From positions 21,274,495 to 21,338,494 of the forward strand of contig OZ037765.1 of the NCBI GenBank assembly GCA_964035545.1: 64,000 nucleotides of DNA, written 5' to 3'. The DNA comes from Bugula neritina. Taxonomy: Eukaryota > Bryozoa > Gymnolaemata > Cheilostomatida > Bugulidae. Every line of letters begins with the position of its first letter. Position 1 is the first letter of the stretch. The notes under the pieces were generated by a model. The model saw only the letters and a program-made list of their open reading frames with translations. It was not told the DNA's origin and did no database searches. Shown here piece after piece: positions 1-13,680 of this stretch. Made by a program: the position numbers and the translations under genes.

Positions 1-1337
1 TGAATAGAAGCCTTAGCCAGGCTTTGAATGCACGTGAATAGCCACATGCGCTTTAAAAGGTATTTAGTATTAATCTAGACGATTAAAGTGAACTTTTCTG
101 GAGTTATAACTCTCACATTCCATCTAGTCTAGGCAGAGAGGAATAGTTAATTGCAGGACTCCGTTTCATATCCCAAGAGCTTATATTCCATTATTTATAA
201 CCTTGTAGACGGAGGGAACCCAGAATAAACAATATTTAAATAAATATTTTATGCAATGGGGCCCGTCTTTCCTGCTTATACTTTAAAGCTTGTAGAAGGT
301 AATCTTGCACCTTCTTTTCTTGACCATGTAACACTACCATAATAATATGCACAATACATTAAACCTTTGTATAGTGAAGACAGTTGTTGTATTATGTTAT
401 CAAATAGCAATAGATTGTGCATATCAAGTTGATACTATTCTTCTCAGCAAGTTTGAGTGACACTCTTCCACTTTTTAGGCACTCTTTTTTGATGCTACTA
501 CATTTTCCTACTCACTAATCAAGTGCATGCTCTAGGTATGTTGACCTTTTGAGATAAATTTTGTTCTACGTTATGCTTTAGGTTTGAAGGACAAATTCTT
601 TCTTCCTAATGTTAATGTGTGTGTATATAAAAGTAGGTTGGGCTGCAATAAACTGCTGCGTTAATACAATCCTCCGCCATGAATGATGTGATGTATATTT
701 TAGTAGAGGCAATGTTTGACCTTATACTGGTAATCTAGCCTGGCAAGTATTATCTTTAGAATTCGTGTAGATTATAGCAATATTTAATGTATTGTTTGAA
801 CAGTGATAACGCTGAATATCCTAGCCTTTCTATGAGAACCCTTAATACCGGTTGTAAAAGCTCTTAAAATATTCATTAGCTAAGTTGACAGGTTGTCAAC
901 TTTATTCCTTTGAATAAAAGATAAAGGGATTAAAATTTGGCTAATCTAAATGGTTTTATTCAAGAGCAAACATCGTATGTTGCAAATAATATGGGTCTTT
1001 TGTTTAGCCGAAGCTAAATTGAATTTGCACAGTCATTGGCTGAATAGGGAAAACCGCAGTAAGCCTTTACGATCAACAACGAATGTTCTATTAATATAGA
1101 GGATTAGCGTTGAGTTGAATAAAGTTCACTACAATTATAACGGGAGTGAAGTTAATACTAACCCTTCATTGGTCAGTCCGCCCATGTGTATTGAACTGCG
1201 AGGTCGCGTTTAAGAGCTAAGCTACAGATAAAGCATATAGATTATTGCTAGTAGGTGGTGGTGCATTGGATTGTGTCATTACCTATTTTATTACTCTTTA
1301 TGGTTTTGATCGGCCTGCTTGCATTCAGAGAGATACT
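1..1337. other. Upstream region of the dve/SATB-type gene; no gene recognised
   Basis: AT-rich DNA with frequent stops in all frames and no protein similarity I recognise. It probably holds the promoter and 5' UTR of the gene that starts at 1338, but I see no TATA box or start-site motif that I can defend. Confidence 0.4.
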
Positions 1338-4300
1338 ATGAGTACTTCCTTAAATGGCGATGGTGAGTTTTTATTACTTCTAGTTTATCGGATTAAATAT
1401 ATCAGCTAAAAGCAGAAATTAACCATAAACTGTGATGCTTATTATACATTTGCTTTAGTAACTATGTTTATGAATAAATTGCCCATGGTAAATAATGGCA
1501 ATTTTACATCTTTTGGACTAACATTCAAAAACATTTGTATAAATTCTAGGATGCAATAAAATTGTAAAAACAATACAATCCATTATTATTTTGTGGTATT
1601 TTGTTTAATCTGTTAGCCAAGGGTTACTGTGCCTAATTTAAGATGTCAACCTGGTGCATCTTCATACTTTTATTATATTTAATATTTAATATTTAGTAAT
1701 ACTAATAGTAATAGTGATAGTAATAGTAGATTGTGAAGTGTGGTTGAATTTTATAGTTTACCTTTTTTACATTTTTACCTGTTCAGGCTAGACTAATTTC
1801 TTCAACTAAACAGATAAAATTTATAAGGATGCTTTTAAATTTGGTACAGTTCAACACTATAAATATCCTGTAAATAATCTGTTTCTTATTGATATTTCAT
1901 TATATTTTATATTGCATTTATAGTTATAGCTGAACTTCTCCATGTAGTCAATTTGTCGATTACTAGAACCATAGCTTCAAAATTAGGTGCATCCATTATT
2001 CAGTAACTATGCAATCTTATTCGGTATGAATATGTACTTAAATAGATAGTAGCTGTGGGTTAGTAAAAAGTTATTTTGAAAAAATAGGACTGTACTATAT
2101 AATATGTTAGTTTAAACACAGCTGTACTCACTCAAATAGATTGTGTTTATTAAGCCCATTTCATAACCTGGTTCTTTTTATCGTAAATTATAGTATTTCT
2201 TAGTTTATTGCTTATACTGTTTGAAATCATAACCTTCACTTCTCTACATTGTAATTAACTTTGCTATGTGGATGTTGTGAGATTTCATGACAATTGGATC
2301 AGCATATTGAACAGCCTACATCTGTACACTCGTATGAATATTTGCTCAAAAGTAAAAGCATAAAATTTGGCATTACAAAAGTAGCCAGCTGAATTTTAGG
2401 CTAGACTGTAAGATTTGAGCAAAAAGCTTTCTATAAACTTGTAAGGGGTTTTGAAGTAGGACAGAGCTCCTACCCTCCTCCAAGAATGAGCAAATTCTAA
2501 TTTCCCTTCTAAAATTTTCAAATCATAATTTATTTTACAGTGAAATCAATACCAATCAGATGCGTTATAGAGGAGAAATTGGACCATCAATCATGTTTGG
2601 TTAGCAGTGGTGTTCCAGTCAAACCAGAATCCTTTGCCATTGTACCTTCTAATACCTTATTTAAAGATGTGGTAAAGACAGTTTTGTTAAAACTTGGCTA
2701 CTCAACAAACGAAGCTCTTTCTGCCAAAGGTAAATTCTTTTCAAGTATGTAAATGAGCAATAGATTATTTTATCTGCTCTATCCTGTGTGAGCTACTTTA
2801 ATGTACACGTCTAAAAATAACTAATAGTCATGCTTTATGAAAACCCATTACCCTTTGAAGATGTCATTTTGGCAAAGTTCTTGTCTCTTGATGTAACTAG
2901 TTTTATAGTTTTATAAGTACACCATACATGTATGCTTCATAGCTTAACTCTGTGAAAGCTTTAAAATTAGAAAAGCAGATGGCCGTTTGACTAAATAATG
3001 TAAGATAATTACTGGAGGTTTAACACCTAATACCTAACTAATAATAATTATACACTAATAATATTGCCATTGTAAGAAGGACAAAGTTGACAAAGGAGTG
3101 CATTCATTCACTCGGCAGTGATAATGTAGTGTAGTAATCCAGTAAAAGGCTAATCTACTAGTTAAAATGCTTCACATTCACAACTTCATATGATTAGATG
3201 CTTACATAGCCAACTGGCTTTGCTTGGACAAAGGCAACCCTTTGGAGTACTCAACTTTTAAGCATATTATATATTATTAACCATGATTAGTGTGTGCTTG
3301 TCACATAATTCATAGGCCACACAGTGTGCTATTTTGATTTAAAACAAGATTAGTAGTTATTATGGATGCACTTTAAATACCCCAGGTTTCAGACATCTTT
3401 TTTTCTCCTTCCTCGTAAGACTAGAATAATACATACATGCTATAGTTTATTAAAGCTTTATATCAATTTACAATTTATAATATTCTATCATCTTGTTATA
3501 TTATGATGAGGAAATAACATGCTGATTCTTACAGCACCAGATTTGGTAGTGTAGCAGGTTCATACGCTTGCTTATGGATGCGAAACTTTTATAATATTGA
3601 CTTTAATTTTTTCTAATTTAGAAATAAATAAATTGAGCTTTTGACTAGAATAATAGTTTAAGTTTTTAGTGCAGACCTTGGAATATCAGGATTATGCAAT
3701 GAATGTGAATACTTGTACATGAATGCCAGTCATAGGCATAAACTAGCAGCACAGCTGAATGTAAAGTGATTGATGTTTGATAATGAACTCCGAGTGGCTA
3801 AAGGCTAACTGAGATTACTAGGAAAATTGAATTTTATCAAACGGGCTGGTGTGAGCATTAGAATAAAGAAACTGATTATACTGCAATGATGAGATTGCCT
3901 GGCTTAATAAAGAACAAAATCCATATATCTCTAGCTTAACTAATCAATTACAGGCTAACTAGCCATCGAGCTGCTCAGCTCCTTTCGAATGTTGATATTT
4001 ACTGCTGGTGGAAGGGAAGGGGATATGCTAGCTATGTTTACTACAGCTAGAAAAATTGATGAAGGAAATCAATTCATCACTCTTTAATCTCTGCCTGGAT
4101 TAGTGATCCGCCATTAGTGTGTAGTGTTTTGCATTGCCCCTGTGTGACACATCCTTACATTTATATTTCATTTAAATTCCTCCTTTGATTGGTTTTAGGC
4201 GAGGTACAGATAAAAAAATGGAAGCCTTTAGACTTAAATTCAGTCTCGGAAAATGAACAAGCCAGCGTGGAGGACATGCTAGGAGACTTGGCTAATATAG

Positions 4301-6337
4301 CCACATTAAGAATAAAAATTAGGTAATTCTACTCATCATGCGCGATACACTCATCCTTGTGGAATAATGCTTTGATCCTGCATAGTTATTTAAGTACCGT
4401 GTCAGGTAGATAGACAGAGCAACTGTTTTTTGAGATGTTCGTTGCTTGCAGTTATGTCTATTTCATTGATGGGCTGACCTGGTCATGTCTGATGCCTTGG
4501 CTTACCTATTGTAAGAACAACTATATTATACTAATCATTACCTATCTATTTATAACAGACCTAGGTCAGATGATGTGAAAGACAAGCTGCTATTAATGCT
4601 TCTACGACAGCCATATGATGCTCTTGCAAGCAAAGGATTTCCTATATCTAAGGTAGCTGCAGCTATAACAGGCACAATAATGTCAGACTTACACCTAATG
4701 CAATGCTAATCTTGAGCATAAATCTTTTTATACTATTGTATCATAGAATTTTTATGTATAATCAAAATTACAGTCTGTTTTGTCTACATGCAGCAGTTCT
4801 GACCGACTGGTGGTGATTTTTCTACTGAAATCTGGTTACTAATCTGCATATTCAAAAGTAGTATTGAACTGATCTAGGTTATTATGCAAATCTGCCAACG
4901 ATATAAATTTCTTTTTGGGTTTTGTCAGTACTTAAATGGCACCAAATATCATTTATATTAGCATCTTGAGGGCAAGCTGTAATCCATGTCATTTGCATTG
5001 TGGAGCGTTGGCTCCACAGTGACCCATTCAATTTTAAACGGAAATGCAAGTAGACATGTCTAATCTCTGTGTTGTAGGATATTGTGGAAGGAATTGTGAC
5101 AGGCCAAGACAATCTTTCAGAGAAACTTCTAAAAGAGTTTTATCTGTGGTACAACAAGCATATCAACTCTCCAGAAGAGGATCTAGGGGAACAGCGGTCT
5201 GCATCAGCCAGCAAAACTGCAGGTTCAAATAAAAGTAGACTTCGTGTATCTTTTAACCATGCAGAGGCAGCTAAGCTACAAGAATGGTTTGAGATTGATG
5301 CTCAACCATCTAAACAAACTATGAACAAATATTTAGCAGAATTGAATGAAGCACCACCAAGAGGCAATGGACTCAAGCTCGATCTCACGAACATTATGTA
5401 TTGGTTCAAAAATGCCAGGGCAGCTGTGCGTCGTAATGGGCGTTCAACAACCAGTGAAGACCTATCTGAAGATGAAGGCCACATTGAAAAAGAAATAGCT
5501 ACTGTACCTCCTCTACCAAATAGCAATGCTGTTTATGTTATCAAGAACCCTATTGTAGGTGAAGATAGCGATGACAAAAAGGGGGAACCACAGACCACCA
5601 AAGGAGTTGCCGAGGAAAGTGATATGGAAGAAGAACTGAGTGTAACGGATGATGAGAGTGAGATGAATGACAAAGACGCCTCCAACGAGTTGACCGGGAG
5701 CTATGATGTTAAAACAGATAATAAAAAAGATGAAGATGATCAACTAGAATCCCAAATTCGAGTCCCTTCCGCCACATCTAGTCCACAAATGCACTCCAAC
5801 TTTGTACCAAATGTTGCTCCACGTATTCCTGGGTATCCCTTTACTTATGGCGCATTTCCGATGGCATACCTCCAATCTACAGCCATGCAGAACTCATTTT
5901 ATAAAGAATGGAATGAGAAAATGCAATCTGCAGCAGCAGTAGTACAAGCTCAACAAGTTAATTCTGTGCAACAAAATTTAGCTCTGTTAAAAGCCGATTC
6001 TTTGAAAGTTGATTGCGAGCTAAGCAAAGCAGAGCGGCAAAAGCGTCATCGTGCTTTTATTGACCCTGTTAGTGAAATTCCAAAATTAGAACAATGGTTT
6101 GAAAAGGAAACACATCCTTCTCACTACGTTATTGAGCAAATCTGTGATGATTTAAATCGTGGTGAGTTTAGGTCTAGGTACCCTAAACTTAGTCCAAAAA
6201 ATATTCAACTATGGTTCAAGAATCACAGAGCAAAAGTAAAACGTATGCGGGTTGGTGGTTCCGGAATAAACTATAATGATCTAGACTCCTCTCAAATTAA
6301 GATGAGCCCGCCTCATCTAGCAGTGCAAATGATGTAA
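1338..6337 (+). CDS. dve: Dve/SATB-family homeodomain transcription factor (ULD, CUT-like and two homeodomains)
   Basis: Five coding exons can be joined in phase: 1338-1362, 2541-2729, 4199-4322, 4559-4652 and 5078-6337, giving 563 residues. The N-terminal part (about residues 9-105) matches the ubiquitin-like oligomerisation (ULD/CMP) domain of SATB and Defective proventriculus: an IRCVIEE start, a LLKLGYS stretch and an alternating hydrophobic end. About residues 110-175 resemble the SATB CUT-like domain (LLLMLLRQ, KEFYLWYNKH). Two divergent homeodomains follow, about residues 194-260 and 464-535, each with a WFKN recognition-helix motif and the long loop between helices typical of this family. 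An acidic linker with many D/E lies between them. In other animals these are nuclear DNA-binding regulators of tissue differentiation. Exon 1 encodes only eight codons plus one base; its ATG was chosen because a GTGAGT donor follows in the right phase. Family assignment is firm; orthology to dve rather than SATB is inferred from the two homeodomains. Confidence 0.88.
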
Positions 6338-7713
6338 TTTAAAATGACATTGATGTATATTTTAGTATTAATACTAATCATGCTACGTAGTAATTAATTA
6401 GTCATAGTATTCTTAGTAATTAAAACTTTAATACCAAAAATTCAATCAGTCCATTCCTCATTCAATCATATATTCATGTAAAATGGAAAATATATTTTTT
6501 TAGTAACCATGACATTGGGAATAGATAATCAGTTCCCAGTTGCTATTTTTTAGTCTGTAAATAGATAGAAGTATGCACTAACTGGTTTCCATTTCTCATT
6601 ATGTCTGGTAGAATGCAATTACCAGTAGTGCAATAATATAAAATAGACTGCTAGAGCTTATATTTTCTGTATAACTGTTTTGAAGTTGCTTACAAAATTT
6701 CATAACTAAGTATTGGTTATTGTGTTTCCAGGTATATATTGAACAATCAAATTTTTGAAAGTTAAAAGTTGTTTTGTTTGTTTAGTTTATTCATGCTGAT
6801 GTTTGTTGTAGCTCTATGTTGATGGAAAAAATATATTTGTTAATTTTGAACCTACAGTATATAAAATATTGCCACGTCATGGCGCATATCTTAAGTAAAA
6901 ATCAAAGTTATTTGATTGCACAGGTTAAAGCTCAGACACAGAAACACTTTTTAAACCTAAAGGAAGTATTAGATCAATCAATTGTCCGGATCTGTCATGC
7001 CATCTAGCTTTTTTAATACTTGCCTCTATTTTTCCAGACAGGACTAAGACTTCATTACTAAATTTGGAGGCGTATTTCAATTTAGATATAATGATTGAAC
7101 ATGAATTGGAGGTTTTTCTAGAGGCATGGACAAACCGTTTTACATAGATACTGTCATGGCTAATATAGAATAACAACACTGCTTTTCTGTCAGATGAATA
7201 AACAAAATCCATTTCCTTGCAAATTCATGACTTGGGTTCATAAATTTTTTCTGGCACTTAATATGGTAGCACAACTCTCAATGAATGACTTATATTTTTC
7301 TAAAGACAATGAAAACTTGTACAAATAAATGTTTTTGTGCATTTGAAACGTATGTACACAGAGAGGCACCACAAGCATTTGTCTATAAAAAATATCACTT
7401 TCACTCCCAACTGTACATTTTATATAAAAATATGACTTATAGTGAAATTTATATCATGGAACTTACAACTAATGCTTATAATAAGGTTATGACAATCAAA
7501 ATACTCTTTATTGTTTATTAGCAATAACTGTGGACAAACATACACCTAACATTATATACATCTATATATAATGTGCAAGAACAAACAACTCCATAATGTT
7601 ACACTAATCATGTACAGGAAATTTATGTTGAATAGGCTAATATACAGTTTATCCTTTGGTATGGCAATATTTGAAGTACACATTATATATAAAAAATTAG
7701 TAATATATACACT
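6338..7713. other. Convergent intergenic region and 3' UTRs
   Basis: AT-rich spacer between the tail-to-tail dve and ABT1 genes. It should contain both 3' UTRs. Short open frames here have no recognisable similarity and I do not call them genes. Confidence 0.5.
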
Positions 7714-9581
7714 TCATTCTGCTGCATCAGAATGTGGCTGTGACTTTGTTGATGCACCAAATAGACTACCCAACACATTCGACCGAGACTTTTCAAGTTG
7801 TTTCACTCTTTTACTCCCTGCCTTTCTTTTTTGTATTTCTTCATCAGTTAATTTTTGTGTATAATCATATGCCCGTTTGTTAGATTTCCAGTCAGCATGC
7901 TTGCTTGCCATTCGCACATGTTTCTGGTTCCATTCTATTTGTTCGGCATAATGGTGAGCTTCTTGCCGAGCTTGGTTGATTTCAGTTCTCATGCGTTGCT
8001 GATTGGAAGCCTGTTCGTATGCCAAACGCTCTGTTAAGTGGCTCCATTGAAATTTTGGCAAGTACCTCATATGCCAAATGCAATCATACCACTTGCTTCG
8101 CTTCTTACCTAACAAGCAAAATATGCAATAGAATATAAATGATAATGCCTTGGCACAAATATTTTGTTTTACTTTTCAAAGAACAGCTATTTAGAACCAG
8201 TCATCACGCAATTATCTAATATGTTTTATCTACATATTAATGGTGATCCACTCAATGATCTAAGTTATGGTATTCTTATTTATGGCTATATATCACCCAG
8301 TGAGGCCAGTATTTAATATCCTTATCCTTTTTTTGAGCGACGCACTAAACTGTCAGGATCAGTAATAAATTATTGTAATTTCCTTTTCCAGTTGAATTTA
8401 CTCCTTCAGCATGTGAAAAATAAAGATGTCAAGACAATTATTATATAAAAATGATTATAGTAAATTTTGTGTAACACAATATTGTAGTACTTACATGTTT
8501 GGGCAGTTATTAAGCCTTTAGTTGTACGATAAAAAATAAATATATTATTTTCCACCAGAGTGATTTCGAATACTAAAGTGAGTAGAAATCATATTGCATG
8601 AGCAGAATGGGCAAAATTCAGAAAAACATTACTCATCAAATTAATCATATAAAATATTTATTACTGTTCTCAAAATAAACTAAAATGTAGTTAATTTAGG
8701 AGCATTAAAATTCCTAAAAATGGTAAGATAACTTATGAAATGGTTGTGCTACATAGGCCTTTGGAAGTTGTCTTCCAGCAAAAACTTGATGCTAATCAAT
8801 GCTGAAGACTTTTGTGCAGCTACATAAAGTAAACAAGTGTTAGGTAGCTAAATTAACTTTTTTAAAAAGTCCAACTTTAGAAAGTTGAGTATTGCATTAG
8901 TTTTTAAAATGAACAAAGTTATTTATTGCTTGCAATTCAAACTGATGTTCAAACAAACCTCCAACACGCTGGTTATTAAGCAGGAGCACACATCTCTTTG
9001 CCTTCTTTTTATCCAGAAACTCAATCCAGCCTTCTGCAAACCTCTTCTTCTTAGCGTGATGGGGCTGGGGTCCTAAGTTCAGAATTAAAAAAATTAATAA
9101 GTTTTTTTGCCGATGCATTATGGGTTGACAACTCCTACTTATATAAACAAATTTATATCAAACGGGAAGCATAACATTCTAACACACATTATATATATTT
9201 TGTAATACAACCATTGCTTTGGAAAATTATTTTAATCTAAAAGGGCAACAACATTCAAGTATTTTAAACATATGCTGATTCCTTTAAAGTAAACAATTAA
9301 AAATTTTCTTGTTAATAGAATCACGAATTGGGTGTGTGTACAGTACCTCCAGTTTGCAAAGAAATTCTTCCAACGTCTCCCAATTCACTGAATACACGAT
9401 AGACATCATTGTATTGCATGCCTTCAGGAATACTACTAAGATATATTACACCAGGCGTCTTCTCCTTGACCCTGGTTGACTTCTGTGTTTCTTTCTCTTC
9501 TTCTACCTCAGGAGACTTTTCAATAGACTTTTGATCGTCATTTGGTGCAGAAGGTTCAAGGTCATCCATTACTCTTAGCAT
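7714..9581 (-). CDS. ABT1: ABT1/Esf2 family ribosome-biogenesis RNA-binding protein
   Basis: Three exons join in phase on the minus strand: 9581-9347, 9072-8959 and 8108-7714, giving 247 residues. The first exon has an acidic, charged N-terminus, then the start of a divergent RRM (VIYLSSIPEG, then VFSELGDVGRI). The second continues it with the family hallmark EGWIEFLDKKKAKR. The third has the conserved block WYDCIWHMRYLPKFQWSHLT followed by a long basic coiled region (ERLAYEQ...) and a lysine-rich tail. In yeast and mammals this family works in the nucleolus on 18S pre-rRNA processing (Esf2 with Dbp8); the mammalian protein was also described as an activator of basal transcription. Length and exon order fit the family. 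Donors are GTACTG and GTTTGT; both acceptors are TTAG. A second in-frame ATG lies four codons downstream of the chosen start. Confidence 0.92.
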
Positions 9582-10759
9582 TTATCTACATATTTATATT
9601 ATACGTACAGGTATTATTCTCTAAAAAGTGACTAATTTGCTAGAAAAAGTAACCAACTTTTAATTTTTGTTTCTGTTATGATAACTAATATTACAACTAG
9701 TTACTAATCACTAGCAAACATAAACACAGAGTCAAATTTAAATTGATTGCATAATAATAACAGTTATTATTACTATCACTACTAAAGTTTCAGCTGGCTA
9801 TATTTTCCAATTATGCATTAACAATAGTTTTTACTAATTATCTAGACCATATCGCCACTACAATCAGGTGGCCCAAGTTGAGGAATAAATTTAATACATA
9901 CATAACATGCAATAAAAATTTATTTATAATGGGTATACAACTCTAAATCTGTATTTGGGTTGCAGTCAAAATATTTTTGCAGATTATAATACTAAATAAA
10001 TTTAATTCCTTAGGCCTCCTTCAACTAAGTTTGCTATGTTGGCATCACTATTTACTCAATTTTTTTTTTCGAATTAACAACTTAATACTTGAAAATATCA
10101 GTTCTGAAATAACAAATAATTTAGAAATTTTCAAGGTATTTCGCGAATAAGGAACTTCTTTACAGCACGAGTTAGAATACAACCATTTTCAAGATTATAT
10201 TATTTGTTTTATCAATTTCAAATAAGCTGAACTATAATTTGTATAATATACTATAGAAACATATGGATCTGAACTGCAAGAAGTTTGCTAAGGCATAGTT
10301 AATTGTTTGAAACTGTGAGGGGATAAATCTTATGAGTTTGCTTTCATGGAACTTAAATTTGTATCATTGTCTTCACAAATTGACCTTTTGAATGACTCGC
10401 TTTCTCTATTTTCTAAATGTGATGTAAGTTAAGTTTACAAAAAACCAGACCGGTTGTAGGATATCCGAGCATTAGATTAAGGAGAGCCTGGGACACCTAC
10501 GCAGGTGTGGAGAATGTAGTGAAGAATATGATAACGTCCTCAAAGCTGTGGCTGAGCTGTTGGAGACAGACATTGGCAGCAGCTGATATAATCTACTGGA
10601 ATCAAGTTTACTATGAGTGAGACAAAAACCCTCAGTGAGCTGAGTATGAGGATGAGGTGTGTTTGACCACATGTACTGAATATATTGTGTGATATCCTAG
10701 TATATACGGCTGTATAGCAAAAACAGTGTAGCTAAGGTGTGCTCTCTACTCTCTTAACC
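9582..10759. other. Intergenic, AT-rich, with a short less AT-rich island
   Basis: No recognised gene. About 10440-10680 is noticeably richer in G+C than its surroundings and has more than 50 codons open on the plus strand (about 10445-10618), but the translation matches no family I know and no convincing start or splice site frames it. Confidence 0.35.
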
Positions 10760-12190
10760 CACATAGTAATAATAATACCATTACCATTTAGTAATAATAT
10801 GAGTAATAATAATATTTACTTGCTATAGTTGATACAGTAAAACTAAATCTAACACCAACAGTAATCAGTAATGCTAATATTAATAATACTTATACTAATA
10901 GTAATACTAAATCTAATACCTAGAGTTAATAATAGTATTACTATTAGTACTACCTATTAAACATTACGGCTTTATGGTTACATTTAGTTTTACTGTATTG
11001 TACTTATAATAGTATACTAATAATCAGCATGAGTGGCACTAATACTAATACACAATAGTCTATTCAATAGTATTACTCTTATTTAAGACAGTAATAAACT
11101 TGATGTTCTAATAAAGTGGGACATTTATTTTAGTAATAGTAATACACATGTTCATAGTATCAGACACAGTGACTGTGATTATGATACAGCAAATTATAAA
11201 TCAAAATGAGTAATACTTATACTAATAAATAATCAGTTCAACAGTTATGGTAATAGTAATACTGTATTACTATTAGTATTAATCTATTACGCACATACAT
11301 ACTGATAGTATCAGCATGAATATAAGTACCAGTATCACTGTGACTGTCACTGTATGTGTAACCGTAAGTGTATGGGCATCAGACTGAGTATCAGTGTGAG
11401 TATGAGTATGCCTAATACTAATAGTAATAGTGATACTAATACTGCGAATATAAGTATCACTCAAAGTCACCGCTATTCAGTATTAGTATGGATATTCACT
11501 CACCATAATAATAAACAATTGATCATTATGGTCTATCACTATGAGTATGACTATCACTATGAGTCTGAGTGTATCATTATTACCATGAGCATTAGTATCA
11601 GTATGACTATCACTTACAGTTACACGATCACTGACAGTGACACTATTACTATGTCTCAGTCTGTCACATTCGTTGACATTATGAACAGTATGAAGTATCA
11701 GTATGACCATGAGGCATGATACTCGTAGGCTACTGCTATGACATTACTATCACTATGAGTATGGGATTGAGTATCAATTATCATTATCAATATGAGTATG
11801 AGTATGACATTGTGATTCTGATTGGGTATCACTATCATTGACTATTAGTATTAGTATTACTATTAGTATTAGTATGAGTATCACTATCAGCATCATGATC
11901 ATCATTATCAATTATCATCATGATTATGATTTATGAATATCAATAACAATTACTATTAGTATTAGTATTACTATTACAATGTTGAATGTGACATTGAATA
12001 TCAATTATCAATATGAGTATGACTATCACTATGAGTATGACCATCACTAAGTCAGTGACTAAGTCAACTCTAAGTCTTTTCTATTGGTTAGTATATATAT
12101 ACGTGTAGATATTACTTAATAGTAATACTATAACTATTACTTATTTACAGTAATAGTAACAGTTATAGTAATAGTAATACTAACGCTAGC
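10760..12190. repeat. Cryptically simple sequence tract (TAGTAT / TATGAG / TATCAC units)
   Basis: Roughly 1.4 kb is made almost wholly of degenerate six- and three-base units: AGTAAT and AGTATT dominate at the left, AGTATG, AGTATC and ACTATC in the middle, AGTATT and AGTAAT again at the right. Units occur in both orientations, so there is no strand asymmetry. Open frames inside it on both strands (such as 11354-11719) translate to low-complexity S/I/T/M strings and are by-products of the repeat. Shorter patches of the same vocabulary occur near 1690-1725, 23160-23340, 40190-40350 and 45840-45990. Confidence 0.8.
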
Positions 12191-13680
12191 AGTAGCTAAC
12201 TTGAAAGTCACCCACGAGAATGTGTACGCACATACATGTGTTGGTGGACTGAGGCCGGTCACGCAAATTGTCGGAAAGTTTCATTTCAGACACAATATAA
12301 GAAGAGCCTTAGTAGAACCACTAGCTTATCAAGAGGACAACTCCTTTATATATGTTGCATATTTTATAGCTGCACTTGTGCACTAATACCCTCTCAACAC
12401 AAGAGGAAATTTTTTGAATTTTTACATCTCTCCTTTGTGTAATTATTTTCAAGTGCTTAAGTATGTGAATGAGCTTTCATTACTAATCAACTAATGATAA
12501 TTACCTGCATTAGTATTATTTACCAGTGTACAACTGTGAAACCTACCATTGCTTTTGGAGTATACATACAGTACAACGAAATTGGTTGTAAGTACTTGAG
12601 TTGTTTAACCAATCATATTGGCTTACATACAGTGTTACATTTGTCTCTCTTACAGACAAAAAGCTTCTAACTATAAACAGAAATGTGAATTCCGTAGCAG
12701 TTAGTATTCTACCTATGTAAATTATATGAAGAGCCTCTTTTACACTTGCATCCATCTAAACTCAGCAGACTATACTGTCTATACAGATTACTGAAATTGT
12801 GTTCCGTTTATAGATCTCAGCAGTAGCAGGAAGGCAGACCCTTTAACAATATTAGATAAATATCTTTTTCCAGGCTTGTGTTGGTTCATTTAGTGCGTGT
12901 GCTAGTCACACCCATAAACTTGTGACTTTAATCAAAATGCTCATGATAAATTGAAAGCAATATAGTATAAAAATAATACTCTTGATTATTTAAAATTTAG
13001 ATAATCTGTCACTACAAATAATTGAATTTTCACACTTTGTTGCAAGCTGATAGGTCTTCTCATGACTAAAATCTCAACTCACAAATTATTTACAAGCACC
13101 TTCAATCTAAAAAACTACTTTTTTTATAAACAATGTGAATATTAGCAACATACATTATTAAAAGGTATTAGTTATTACTATAAAAATTACAATAAGCAGG
13201 GTTTGGGTTGCTTTTAGCACCTACTAAACTAGCATGTGTGTGGAGTAAGGTCTTATCCAGTATCTAATGCACTATCATACTAACTCTAAAGGAAATACAA
13301 TAATTTAATTGGTATAGTGACCGGCCAGTTGTTTCTGTTTCTATTCCTCACTATTTGTTATCTATTTTATACCTATGGTTTAAAGACTTCGGCTTTTGTC
13401 TTCAGACTACATGAGGACTGAATCATGAAAGAATAAAACCAGCATGATCACATGCATATACGTACTGATGGACACTGTATTATGCCTTACCATTCTATCA
13501 ACATGCAAATAAATTGTTTAGTTAAAACACTTATACATCTAAATAAATTCCTAGAAAAGTTCAATAGTTGAAATACAAAATAAATTCAGTAGTATCTACA
13601 TTAATATTAAAAGTTACAAATTTACAAAAAAACCTATGTTCATTCATATAAAACAATACTTTTTATGAGATCAGATGCTC
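12191..13680. other. Intergenic region upstream in coordinate of the XPF 3' end; nothing recognised
   Basis: AT-rich with dispersed stops. The right end probably includes the XPF 3' UTR. Two overlapping plus-strand open frames around 12200-12440 have no recognisable similarity and no splice context. Confidence 0.4.

Noticed and set aside
11354-11719. 121-codon plus-strand frame
   Set aside because: Made entirely of low-complexity repeat units; the opposite strand is equally open.
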